Shown here piece by piece: positions 1-11,670 of a DNA stretch of 64,000 nucleotides. A model generated the notes under the pieces. The model did no database searches and was not told the origin of the DNA. It saw only the letters and a list, made by a program, of their open reading frames with translations. The position numbers and the translations under genes are program-made. Position 1 is the stretch's first letter. Each line of letters starts with the position of its first letter. The DNA comes from Garcia nutans (taxonomy: Eukaryota > Streptophyta > Magnoliopsida > Malpighiales > Euphorbiaceae): the NCBI GenBank assembly GCA_947685225.1, contig CANTUV010000007.1, positions 13,040,501-13,104,500 of the forward strand. The letters run 5' to 3'.

Positions 1-722
1 ATATTAAATTTATTATTATTTATCAAAATAAGTAATTAATTAATTATTATAGATATTTATTTGAATAGTTTAAATATGATTAAATTATCTCATTTATTAT
101 TGATAATAATTAATTATTATCTAATAATATAAATTGTACGTTAGATATTAAATTAAAAATAATTGTGTTAAATTTCAAATTAAATTTTATAAAATATTAA
201 ATTTATTATTTATTAAATAATTAATTAATTAAAAACCATTTGATATTATTGCTGTTGTTATTTTAATTTTTTTCCTATTTATTATCTACTCCTTCTATTC
301 CATTTTATTTGATGTTTTAAAATATTTCAAATATTTTAATAAATTAATTAAAATTTTTAATTTATTTTTAATTTTTAATTGATTATTTCTCTTTCCAACG
401 AATCATTTTAAATTATTAAAAAATAATTAATAATATTAATATTAAATATAAAGAAAAAAATAGCAAATAATATTAAAATTCTACCTTATATTATTAAACG
501 TCAAATATTTTAAAATAAAATTAAAATTTTAAGATGATATATATTTTAAAACGGAGATAATATATATTATACTAAAATAGCTAACATTTATATAATATTA
601 TGTCACAGGGCTCTTTTTCATTTTTTAAATATATTAAAATATTAAATTTATTATTATAAATAAATAATATAGATATCTATTTGGAGAGTTAAAAAAATAT
701 GATTAGATTATCTCATTTAACT
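1..722. repeat. Dispersed AT-rich direct repeat, two copies
   Basis: Bases 1-100 and about 639-722 share the same order of words: ATATTAAATTTATTATTA, then ATAGATAT, then TATTTGGA or TATTTGAA, then ATGATTAAATTATCTC with small changes. A shorter piece of the same sequence recurs near 187-230. The left copy is cut by the window edge. This could be part of an old AT-rich transposon or a locally duplicated spacer; no ends or target duplications are visible. Confidence 0.45.
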
Positions 723-2827
723 TAAAAAGAATCAATGCCCAGTAAAATAAAATTGCAGATATAATTTAGGCTAATAGGATTATTAATTAAAATTTTAAAA
801 TGTTTAACTACATATAGAGAGAATTATATATATTAATTAATAGTCCTTTTTTAATTTTAATTATATATTTTTATTTAATTCTTACTATTGCGATTATGTA
901 TTGTATATTCTGGTAAAATAATCTCAAAATTGCAATAATCTGTCGCAGAAAAGGACAACTGTTGATATGAGGTCAACAGGAAAATAGATAGATAAAATAT
1001 GATTCTATCTGGCTAAAAATATCAATCTCAGCCCAGCTCTAATAAAAAGCGAATATTTTAAGTTGGAAAGTTTCATTTAATAATAGACACCTGCAAAAAG
1101 ATTGGCAAGTGACAAGTCGTTTTCTCACTTTCAACGTCAACCATCTGCATATAATTGACATATTTTTGCAGAACATAGATGATGATGAGTAGCCACATTA
1201 ACTTATCTTTTTATGTATCAATCATTAGATCTAATAGTTTTATTATTACTACAAATGATTTATTGACTACTGAATTTTATAAGATTTTAAATTAAGTTTG
1301 CGTGGCGGATCCTTGGGTATATACTAATACTTTGTCGTGTTTCAAAATTTTTAGAAAAAAAAATAAAGATTATTTAAAATAATTTTTTTAAAATATATAT
1401 TATCTTTATCGCATTTAAATTATCACTTTTATGAAAAAAAAAATATCTCCTTTATATCATCTCTTTATAAAATTAATAAAAATTAATTATTTTTTAATTA
1501 TATTTTTATTATTAATGAATTAATTAATAAAATAAGAATAGAATACTTTTAATATTAATAACTTAATAAATAATATTTTAATTAATTTAAAATAATTTTA
1601 TAGAATATTAAAATAATTTAATTATTTTTTTAATAAGTGTATATAAGTTAAAGATAATAATTTAAATGAAATAGATGTGATATATATAAATATGACACCT
1701 TAAGAAAGAAAAAGAGTAGATATAGATTGCATAGATCGCAAGCAATAAATAAATCAAGGTCATGAAAAAGAATATTCAAAAATCAAAAGCAACGCTATTT
1801 TTTTTCATGCACATGAAATCTCCCAATCCTATAAAATGAAAATATAGGATGTGGATTCTCAGTGGTATTATTGGAAGGAAATGGACCCATTCTGAAAGCA
1901 GTCATAAGCTTAGAATAAATGTTCAAAAAAAAAAAGAGTTGGAGAATTGTGTAATTTTTATTTTATTTTTATTTTTTTTAAAACAAGTAGAATATTCATC
2001 ATGTCTGGTAGAAAAATTGTGATTAGGATTCCTGCTTATCGAAGCTCTAGGTCAACACGCAAGCATATCTTTGCCTACTTGGCACTGAATAACTCAATAT
2101 GTTTGCCATATCATCATCCTCCTAATGCACTACTCACACCCATTTGCAAATTACAGTATATTCTTGGATACCTTGGTAACTTGCATTTCATTAATTAATC
2201 CAATTATTTCATACTTAAAAACTAATAAATTATTTTAGTTAATTTATTTTTTTATTATTTTTTAATAAAAAAAGTATTGATATTTTCTAACTATTCTTGT
2301 TTTATTGAATTGATGATAATCAATTGATTCATTAGAAGTTATTAGGAACATTTATAAAATTAAAACATATATACACATTTAAAATTTTGAAGTATCGATA
2401 TTTTAATTTTTAAAGTACATAGTGATATTTGTATCTCATGAGTTCATTTTTTTTTTAAAAAAAAAAAGATGATTGTATGTTTGTGATGATAGGGAATGCA
2501 CGAATTTGATTATGATAAACCTGATAACCATTTTAAATAAAAAAAAAAAGCATGGATTAAGAGGGATGCTAAACAAAGAAAATGATGCTCGAATATTAGA
2601 TTTTTAGAGGCAGCTTCATTGTGTTCATATAACTTGTCCATTTCAAGTGCTACTTCATGCAGCTTGATAATATAATTAATTAAATCTATAGATGATAATT
2701 AAACAAAAAAAAAGGGTTCATCGTTGCTTAGTTCCACCAGTCTCGATGTAAGTTATCAAAACGAACTTCTATTTAAATATGTAATTGAAAAAAATATTTA
2801 ATAAGCCAATAATACAAATCTTTCAAC

Positions 2828-2847
2828 ATATATATATATATATATAA
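2828..2847. repeat. TA dinucleotide microsatellite
   Basis: An uninterrupted run of about ten TA units is visible directly in the sequence. Confidence 0.9.
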
Positions 2848-5846
2848 TAAAATCCAATTTTCCTTTTTATGGTGCTGAATGTTCCCTGCGGCCTCACTGC
2901 GTCGGTCCGCCGCGCACGTTGTCCAAAAATTACAGCAGATAGTGACTAATAACAGTGAGAGTTTTGCTATTCTTACGAGTCTGTGTTCTTCAAAGCCTGA
3001 CATTTGAACGCATGGCAGTGTGTGAAGGACGAAGAATAAAGAGTGTGGACACGTGCTGAGCATTGAAGTGGGTAGAGGTCAAAGTCATGCGATACACATA
3101 TTCATAGGTGGGAGGGGGGGTGGAAGATTACTGGATATGTGAATTATTGTAAAGGCAATGGAATCAAAGTTATACAAGACAGAAAAAGAATGTTGCAATG
3201 GATTTGCATTATAAGGAACTTATTCCAAATTTTAATAATACAAATATAAACAAAAATAAAAAATAAAATAAAATCAATAGCTGCACCATGTCCACCTGGC
3301 TACATAAAACCTGCTTAGAAGAGGTTTTATCTGCCACGTGGATATATATGAATCTGTGTTGTCCTATGTGGACTCCCATGTCAACAAATTATGGAGCCAA
3401 TCCATGTGATGATATGTTGAGGATATTAATGTTTAGTAGTATTTCTTTTTTTTAAAAAAAATTTGATCCTAAAACCGACAATTTCTTCAAATAACAACTG
3501 CCCCTTATGCGACCTTACTACAAATAGACATGAAGAATAGATAAAGAATATTTTCACAAGGGTTTCTTTTCTTTTCTTTTTTCTTTTAACAATATTAATA
3601 AATATGTTGGGAATCACACAAAGTTAGTATATTTTTATTTGAAAATTGAATTGTATTTTGTGCTGACGAGGGCTAATAGTCATCACTCATCGGTCACCCG
3701 ATACTCCAAGAAATTTTTTTTAAATTTTATTAATATTTTTTACTTTTCTAATATAAATTTGGTAAGGACAAACATATAATTTAGACGTTGTATTATAGCG
3801 AATAGATTATATTAGTCCTTAAAATTTTTTTTAACTAAATTCATACTTTTTTTTTTAAAATTTGGGCCAAATTAATGTTTTTTTAACGGAACAATTAACT
3901 AAACTAATGGCATGATCTAATTTAAAAATTAGTTAAATATTAGAGTTCAAATTAAACTTTTTATAATTTATTAATAATAATATAATATTTTTAGAAATTA
4001 TTTATTAATAAATAATTTTTAATAAATAAATCTTTAATTATTAAGTAAATAATGTTTGTAATATCAAATTTTTTTATAATTTCAACAAAAAATTAATAAT
4101 TTAGTAATTTGTAATATTAAAATTTTTTTGTAAATATAAATATAAGATTGTGACCAATATTATATATATAGGAATAAGAATATAGTATTATTTTATATTT
4201 TTAATAATGTAAATATACCTATAAATAGATTAACATAAATAATATTATAAATTATTCATATATTTTTATCTAACATGATATTTGAGTAAAACACAAACCA
4301 ATCTCATATTCTAAAATTTATATACAAAAATCACTATCATGTTCTCTTTTTTTCGAACTAAATAGTTTGTTTTAATCTCATTGTTCCAACTATGATCAAT
4401 TTATTTGACCTTAGAAAAAAAAAACAGAATAAATCAACTGAAAAATCTAACAATCCTGTGTGTAATTATTGCAATAAAACATGCTATTTGAAACAGTAAT
4501 ATTGTGAAATTATTAGCTACCTTGAGTAATAAGACTTCTTAATTAAGAAACTAAGAAAAAGGATTGTTAGTAAGGTCAATGTAGCACTACAACTTCAAAG
4601 TAGTAGCTCTCCTATTATTAGAGAAAGATATTTATTATCTTGTTTAGTACTCTCACATTATATATATTCCCAATTGTTCTATTTCTTAAATGTAAAATAT
4701 AACCTTTTATCTATAGCTAAATTACATCCATTTTTGCTTGCACTAAATTTTTTGGCCATCATTTTGTGTGTTTCAAGATGATCTGATTTGGAAAATTCTT
4801 GATTCTAGTGTTAAATGAGGCAAATTCTATTACTTAGAATTAATAGAAAATTAGGGACATAAATTCAGTCATATGTATCAAAACAATAATGAAGAAAAAC
4901 TTGAGTAAGCATAAGATTATGGCACTGAAGATGAACTCTTTTTTTTCGGATATCTTAAAAAATGACAACTATATTTGTTTTCAAATTTGAATATTTTCAA
5001 TTTTCATTGTGATATTTGTGAACTTCTAAAAGTCACTTAATTTCTTTTCTACCAAATTTGAATGAAAAATATGAACCTTTTGTGATTATATAATCTTTCG
5101 GATCTTGCTAAAATTTCTTTTATTTCTAAACTCTTTATTTCGTTCCATTTGTTGATGAATGCATTAGGATGACTTAGATGTCTTTGCTTTATAAAAAAAA
5201 GTGATATGTATATATTTTTTCATAAACTTCATAGTAAGGTGAATACTCAGTATTAGAAGCATGTACACTAGTGCTTGACAATCTAAGAACGTGATATATT
5301 ATGATTGAATATTTGATAATACACTTAATATTTTTTGTGTAGTCTATTATAAAAATAGATCCTTTTGTATTATGTAAAGACATATTGAAGTGAATAAAAT
5401 AAATATGAAGATTATACTTTTGTATTCATAGATGCAAGCTTTTTAGCCGAACAGCATATAAATCCTCTTCTCATCTTTACTCTCATCCTATCTCTATAAT
5501 TTTTCATCTTTTAACAAATATATTAGATAAAAACATCAATCAATAATTATACTCAATAATAATATTGACTTATCTCATAAATGTGACATCACAAAGTGTT
5601 ACATTAGAGATGTAAAAAATAGACCAAAAAAAAAAGATATTACATCAAATGTGTTACTCCACATATGTTTTAATTGTATCTAAACTTAATTGGTTTTAGT
5701 ATTTCTTAGCATTCTAATGCAAATTGTTGTAAGAATATTTGTTGTATTTTAGAATAATGATCATTACTCCTTAAGAAGTCAGAAAAAAATAGGGATGACA
5801 ATTATAAAACTTTCAAAATTTGAGGATTCTAATTGATAATTACTAT

Positions 5847-5847
<1 letters not shown>

Positions 5848-5878
<31 letters not shown>
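5848..5878. repeat. TAA trinucleotide microsatellite
   Basis: About ten uninterrupted TAA units lie just upstream of a perfect hairpin at 5895-5928. Confidence 0.9.
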
Positions 5879-5879
<1 letters not shown>

Positions 5880-5894
5880 TATAAAGGAGGAAGC

Positions 5895-5928
5895 GAGACA
5901 TGTGGTGCTACATGGCACCACATGTCTC
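5895..5928. repeat. Perfect 14-bp-stem hairpin
   Basis: The left arm GAGACATGTGGTGC is followed by the six-base loop TACATG and the exact reverse complement GCACCACATGTCTC. It is more GC-rich than its surroundings and follows a TAA microsatellite by 16 bases. It could be the core of a small inverted-repeat element or a foldback. No flanking duplication could be assigned. Confidence 0.8.
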
Positions 5929-6544
5929 CCTTAATGTCATATAGTTTGCCGTATCAAGTACTTCAACCCCCCTACCGACCCGGTCTAATCTTAGCAACTA
6001 AAGTCAGATTGGGCTAGGTTTTTGAAAAATCAAGTTGGGTGTCGAGTTAATTTTTAATTTTTTTAAAAAAATCGGATCAAGTCTCAGATTGGCTCAGAAA
6101 AATCACTAGGTCAACATGGTTCGGACTGAGTATATAAATATATATTCATTAGATTCTAATCTAGATAGCAAGCCATTTCCTTTGTTTAGTTTTACATCTC
6201 TCCTAAATCCCTAATCTAAAACCTCACCCAGTCACCATCTCTCACTCTCTCTCACTCTTAGCTAGTCAACCTCATAGCCCTTACCCCTCTCTCAAACTTG
6301 GGCCATAACATACATAATTTAGTGACCCACAAGCTTCTTCACTCTCTCCCTTCCTCTCTACTCTCACTCTCTGCTTTGCTTTTACTTTGCCATGTCAATC
6401 TCACTATCTCCTTTTGTCTCTACTTTATCGCCTCTCTTGACTCTCGCTTTTGACACTTTTGTTGTTCTGTCTCTCCTCTCTTGTCATGGTGATGATTGAC
6501 CTATAATGAAGATGGTCATGGTCTCCTTAGTGTCATTTTTAGTT

Positions 6545-6825
6545 GTGAAAATCATCTCATTTATCCACAACTTTAATCACATTTTCAAATCTATCCATAT
6601 TTCAAAGTTGTATTAATTTGGTATACCAACTTTTTATTTTATTCTAAATATATCCAATTTTGTGAGAGCTCATGTCCCAGCTGACGTGTCTTACTGATAT
6701 GGTTTAGTTAAAATGGTATGTTCCAATGTGGAAGGACAAAAATTTAAAATTAAAAAGAAATCAAAATAATTAAAATTGATGTCATTTTGATGGAAAGAAA
6801 ATGATATCGTTTTATCTCAAACGAC
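6545..6825 (+). repeat. Left terminal inverted repeat of the Mutator-like element
   Basis: It aligns to the reverse complement of about 9575-9855 over roughly 280 bp. Shared words include TTTGGTATACCAACTTTTTA and AAATATATCCAATTTTGTGA. The inner limit is approximate because similarity fades gradually. Confidence 0.85.
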
Positions 6826-6933
6826 GTAGCTTTATTCAGATCTGGGCTAAACATAATCTCCTAAAATTACAACAAAGAGAGGGAGGGAGAGAGAGAGATC
6901 GATTCTCTACAATTCAAAAACCCCCATTACTGT

Positions 6934-7332
6934 GTGAAATTGGTTATAGAGAATTATATTGAAAGCTTAGGAAAGTGTGGCCCAATTCGCTTGATGACAT
7001 CTCGTACTATGGCAAATCAGGGACAAAAATTTTGGGAATGTCCTCGTTTACATGTAAGCATTATTTTAATTTATAGTGAATATAGGGTTTTCATTTGTGT
7101 TTATAATGTTGGTTCGTTGATGTTGGTTGATTATTAAAATGATTGATGTTTGAATGGTAGGTGATTTGAATGAATAGTATTTGAAGTTTGATTTTAAATG
7201 CAAATTTGTATTTTTCTCAATTTTTTTTTAGTAATTTTCATTGTTTTGTGTTGTTTGAGGAGACAATGCAATTACTTCAAATGATATGATGAATGGGTAA
7301 ATGAGAGGACTCTACCACCGTATAATGAGTAA
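6934..7332 (+). pseudogene. GRF-type zinc-finger protein gene fragment carried by the transposon
   Basis: The first exon-like piece, about 6962-7053, encodes a peptide with KCGPIRLMTSRTMANQG followed by KFWECP. This matches the GRF zinc-finger pattern (Cys-rich start, TSxTxxNxGxxFxxCP), a nucleic-acid-binding fold common in short plant proteins. A GT follows it at 7053 (CATGTAAG), like a splice donor. The rest of the domain is readable at 7267-7332 as CNYFK, a TGA stop at 7282-7284, then YDEWVNERTLPPYNE and a natural TAA. By family comparison the TGA replaces the Trp of the usual FxW segment, so the gene is broken. There is no good ATG start. It lies wholly inside the Mutator-like element and was probably captured by it. 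Function in this copy is unlikely. Confidence 0.65.
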
Positions 7333-7604
7333 GGCATTTGAATGCGCATTTTGAGAGTGCTACTTCTTCAAGAAGTATTAGTGTGTGTTATGAAGATGAA
7401 TGCAACAACCATGCCAACAATAACATTAAAATCAAATTAGCTTTGTTGAAAAAAAAAAAACAAGTGGAAGGACCACAAAGGAAAATGAAGAGGTTGAAAA
7501 GTAGTAGAGACATGTATAGGATTGGATTTTATCTTGTAATTGTGATACTTCTTTGGAAAATATATGTTTAGGTTGTGGGTATTTAGATTCTGAATACTAA
7601 TCTT

Positions 7605-7764
7605 GCTAATGTTTCTTTTGAACATTATGATTAATGTTTCTTTTTGAACATGTTTAAGTTGTGCTTATTTGAAGCCTTTCGCTTAATGTTTCATTTTGGA
7701 CATCAATTTAGTTACATGTCAAAACTTATTGCATTTAAGTTTGCTTAATGTTTCTTTGAACATT
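7605..7764 (+). repeat. Four degenerate copies of a 20-bp motif
   Basis: The motif TTAATGTTTCTTTTGAACAT recurs in variant form at 7605-7625, 7631-7651, 7681-7703 and 7741-7764, inside the Mutator-like element just after the GRF gene remnant. The spacing is irregular, so this is a local amplification rather than a clean tandem array. Confidence 0.55.
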
Positions 7765-8125
7765 AATATAGTTATGTTTGAGAATTGTAATTAACCTCTA
7801 AATGAACTGCTTTGGGTTTCACAAGTAGAGCACTTATACATAAGGAGGGAATTTATGCATGTTTTACTCAATCTGTAAAAATATAACAATAACATCAATG
7901 GTGAACACATCTGCACAAAACATAAGAGAGATGGTTGAGCATGAAAAATAAAGGTCATATATATTCATTCATCTTAAACTAAAATTTTACAAATAGGCAT
8001 AAAATCTATGCTGGAGAACATGGTCCACAAAAACAAAAAGAATAGCTAGATCAAATTATTTTCCAGCTACATTGCATGGCCCACAAAGATAAAAAATTAA
8101 AAGGTAGAACATACTATTTTTTCAT

Positions 8126-9383
8126 CTAGACAACATGTGCCATAAAAACAAAACAAAAAAGAAAGCTTATAAGGTCTTTAGTATTTCCATCTTCTCCAAA
8201 CTCTTGATTTAACTTTTGAACTCCAGGCAATGTCTTAAACCTCTGAGTTGGCTTTGGTAAAACATCTTGGCCATGATGTATAATTAGCCTTATGTTTACT
8301 GTTGTAGTAGTACACTTTGTCATACTGTCTTAAGATAAGTTTAGCCCAAATTCCCTTCTCCCATGTGAACTCTCTAAAATTTTTGGTTGCTTCCCTTTAT
8401 CTCTTGATGTGGTTGTTGAATTTTTAGTTCTTTTGCTTGTTGAATTTTGAGAGGCAGCTATGGCTGCTGAATTAGATCCACTTACAAATTTGACTTTTCT
8501 TTTATTAGGCATCTGCATTACAAAGAAGTGTGTCACACTAAGTTTAAGTATTCCTAAAACTTAAAAAACTAATGTGATATTGTAATGACTTACTCTCATA
8601 TACATATTGCCTGTTTCAGTTGAAATGCATAACCCATAACCTTTTCTAGCTTAATTCCTCTCATTTCGCATTGTGTCCCTATCAACTGCAGTAAATGAAT
8701 CTTCATTTCTCCTTTAGTAAGACTTACAATATGTTCTTCCAAATTTTCCTTCAACATCTCTAGTACTCTTATCTCTATTTCCATCCATCAATTTAACTCT
8801 CTCAGAGCTACCAGCTGCACTATTGGTCTTTTTCCTTCGATTCACCTGAAATTATAAGCATTCAGTTATATCCATTGCATTTAGAAACAAAAATTAAATT
8901 ACAAAATGAAATAAATAACTAACAATTGTATTTGCAAAAAACAAACCACCATACCATAATTTAATTGGTAGAGAACTGTATAAAAACATTCAACAAAACA
9001 AAGCATATTCAGTTTTATAAGCATAACACATAATCATAGAACATTATATTTTTGTACTATAAAACAAAGCATATTCTCACAAAGAATATTCTATTCGCAA
9101 AAAAGTTCAAAGTCTATAAACCCATCAAAATCAGTAGCTTCATTCCTTAACTGAAATAAAATGAAACAAAGAAAACTATTGTATTAATATCATTTGTATC
9201 ACAAGCTTTAATTGAATTATTGAAACCCTAAACGCCGAACCCCAATTTTAAAATCATTTAAATCCTAACAAATTTCTTGCATATTTTTCTTTATACATTT
9301 AAACAATTGAATAAGAAAATGGAAAAAAAAAGCCCTATAAAAATTTACCTTCTTCTCTTTCGTCGGCCACCACCTTTTGCCAT
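8126..9383 (-). pseudogene. Antisense exon-like fragments inside the Mutator-like element
   Basis: On the minus strand a short ATG exon encodes MAKGGGRRKR (9349-9383) and ends at a GTAAAT donor. Further pieces follow acceptor-like ends at about 8846 (TTTCAG) and 8510 (TAATGCAG). The downstream pieces encode a Lys- and Glu-rich helical peptide (8596-8784) and a basic Ser/Thr-rich tail beginning MPNKRKVKFVSGSNS (8360-8509). Joining the first exon at the obvious acceptor gives an immediate TGA, so no intact frame exists as read. I do not recognise the family; it could be a captured host gene or the tail of a transposon protein. Confidence 0.35.
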
Positions 9384-9574
9384 TAAGTAAACAAAATTAG
9401 GACCACTGCTGAATTTTTTTAATCTCACTAAACCTTCATAAATACTTGAATATGCCTTTTGTGACCACAAGATTTGTCTCTTCCTTGCAACTATGGTGGT
9501 TTTGGAACCATAAAGTCAAGTTACCTCTCCTGCAAAACTCTGTGTGAAATTCTTTCTTTAACCTAAATTTTATT

Positions 9575-9855
9575 TTTCAATATAAACGACATTAAATGGG
9601 TTTCTTTAAAACAACGTCATTTTGATTTATTTCAATTTCTTTTTTTATTTTAATTTTGTATTTTCATATCATAAGATACATTGAAACACACCATTTTAAC
9701 TAAGCCAGATCAGCACAGCTGGGACATGTGCCATCACAAAATTGGATATATTTAGAATAGAATAAAAAGTTGGTATACCAAATTGATACAACTTCAAAAA
9801 TATGGTTAGATTTGAAAAAGTGGCTAAAGTTGTGGATAAATGAGATGGTTTTTCC
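9575..9855 (-). repeat. Right terminal inverted repeat of the Mutator-like element
   Basis: This is the reverse-complement partner of 6545-6825. It is followed directly by the second copy of the 9-bp target duplication TTTTTAGTT at 9856-9864. Confidence 0.85.
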
Positions 9856-10132
9856 TTTTTAGTTTGATTGTTGTTTTTGTCATTCAAATATCTACAAATA
9901 AATTTTGATTTTATCTAGAATAACAATAATTGTAGAAACTAATATTTAGAAATATCTAAAATTTGCTTCACATTTTAGGAAAAAATTTTTCAAATTTAGC
10001 CAAGAGTTCGCTAAGCCAACGAGCTTTAGTAATGCAATTCAAAGAGACAAAATCAATATTTCTTTCTTAGACGGTGAGATGAGATGGTAGAAGTCTCATC
10101 TCCCTTAACCAGAGATTCTCATATTTGAGTTT

Positions 10133-11615
10133 TGTTGAGATTGTGTACAATTAAACTCTATTTTGATCATTGATAATCAAATTAAAAAAAGAACTAATGA
10201 TTTCAAACAAGTCTATTTAGCAGAGTTAGGATCCGAGCAACTTAGTGCGAGCTCCAGAACTAATGACCGAGCGACTACATAAATGCAGCATGAGCACAGA
10301 ACCAAACTGTCACACAGATCTGCCAAGCCAAGAGAACTTAACAGATTGTGCATATACCGAATAGAAAACTGATCTGACATATGCATATGCCGAGCAAGAA
10401 ACCAAACGGACACATAAAGTGTTGAGATGGATATAGAATTGTCGAGCTAAGAGAACCGAACTATAGAGCTGAAAGCAGCTCGGTGGACACAACTGATCTA
10501 AGCAAGTAGTGCAAATTTACACTGAGATAGGCAAGCTAACTACGACAACTAAGCTAAGTCCATAACTTTCATAAAAGAGTTTGCGTTGTCAGTGAGTGGT
10601 GAAGTCAGGATGCCAGAACCTCGGGCGACTACTCAAGAATCCTGAATGACCGCACGTAACAAAGAGCTAAAATACTAAAAAGAACAGAAGAGATAGCGGT
10701 CAGCTCTTGTGGTGCTTCCTCGACTCTCAAAATCTTATGCAACCGCCTTGAAGAACTGAGCGACCACACAAGTTTGGCATATTTGAATCTCAGCACCAAA
10801 TACCTCGGACTAATAATAATCGAACACGTGGGTGAAGAAATTTGAATTCAACGGTAACTTTGTGTCGAGCAACTGCATACTGAGTCGAGCGACCGCATGA
10901 CACAAAGGTATGGGCAATCTAGATTCTATCAGACAATAAAATTTGACCGTTGGAACTAGCCATTACACAAAGCTTTCAAACCGTGCCACCACCCACCGAG
11001 CCAAGTGACAGCACATCGAGCTCCGACTACATAATTAGTGGAAGACAAATACTAAACATGTGAAAACCACTTCAAATGGCTAGTTTAAGCCAAATGATTA
11101 TAAATACCACACTAAACTTCATTTTTGTGGTTAGATAATACATTGATTGTTATTGTAATTTTATTGAACAATATTTTTTATATTCTTGCCTAAAGGTCAA
11201 AAGATCAAACATAAAAAATCTTGGAGTGTTGGGTGTGAGCATTAAATTTCATAAAAGTTTGAGTGAAAGCTTAGAAACACTTAGGTTATGAGAGTGGGCC
11301 TGGAAAAATTCTTGTAAGAGTTGTGAGGATTGATCTCAAACTATTGTAATAGTTTGGTTGAGTTAGGAAAAATACCAAGTTAGAGTTTAGTTTGTAAAAA
11401 CTCAAGACTAGTGGAACCTTAACAAGTTGTTAAGAAAGTGGATGTAGGATTAAGGTAAATCCAAACCACTATAAATCTTTGCGTTCTTTCTTCTCTACTT
11501 TACTTCATCTTCATCTACATTTTCTTTAATCTCTTGTTTTTGAATTTTTAAATTTTTCATCATTCTTCATATCAATCAATTCACATCCTCTCTTGGTTGC
11601 TAGTTTGGGACAACA
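10133..11615 (+). repeat. 5' LTR of the copia element
   Basis: It begins TGTTGAGATTGTGTACAA and ends GGGACAACA, giving the usual TG...CA termini. It aligns along its length with 16229-19983 once the nested insertion is removed (about 1461 bp remain there). Short open frames inside it on the minus strand (10213-10492) are incidental. Confidence 0.92.
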
Positions 11616-11617
11616 AT

Positions 11618-11629
11618 TAGTATCAGAGC
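11618..11629 (+). other. Primer-binding site of the copia element
   Basis: TTAGTATCAGAGC lies two bases after the LTR end. It matches the initiator-Met tRNA primer site used by most plant Ty1/copia elements (TGGTATCAGAGC) except for one G-to-A change. Confidence 0.8.
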
Positions 11630-11670
11630 TAGTAAATTTCTTTAAACTTAATTGTGAAATTTGATCCAAA

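Larger units (their letters stand above)
1..6535. other. AT-rich intergenic spacer without a supported gene
   Basis: The stretch is strongly AT-rich and is interrupted by stops in all frames. Its short open frames (for example 1947-2198 plus, 2773-3063 minus and 5189-5383 minus) show no domain, no splice pattern and no codon bias that I can recognise. Small items seen here are a TA run, a TAA run, a hairpin of 8-bp arms at 3305-3329, a CACGTG box at 3335-3340 and a CT-rich tract at about 6180-6480. A 40-codon stretch free of stops on the minus strand near 2550-2670 looks mildly protein-like and is listed as a finding. I see no gene that can be defended. Confidence 0.7.
6545..9855. mobile_element. 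Mutator-like DNA transposon, non-autonomous
   Basis: A 3311-bp unit is bounded by long terminal inverted repeats of roughly 280 bp. The left end reads GTGAAAATCATCTCATTTAT and the right end, reverse complemented, reads GGAAAAACCATCTCATTTAT. The unit is flanked by the identical 9-bp direct repeat TTTTTAGTT at 6536-6544 and 9856-9864. Long terminal inverted repeats plus a 9-bp target duplication are the hallmarks of the Mutator superfamily. No MULE transposase domain is visible inside, so the element is probably non-autonomous. It carries a GRF zinc-finger gene remnant on the plus strand and exon-like pieces on the minus strand, as Pack-MULE elements do. The inverted repeats have diverged by scattered substitutions, so the insertion is not recent. 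Confidence 0.88.

Noticed and set aside
1947..2198. 83-residue open frame
   Set aside because: It starts at GTG, not ATG, in AT-rich DNA and has no domain or splice support.
2773..3063. 96-residue ATG frame on the minus strand with a hydrophobic stretch
   Set aside because: The C-terminal part is translated TA microsatellite, there is no homology I recognise, and no promoter or intron pattern supports it.
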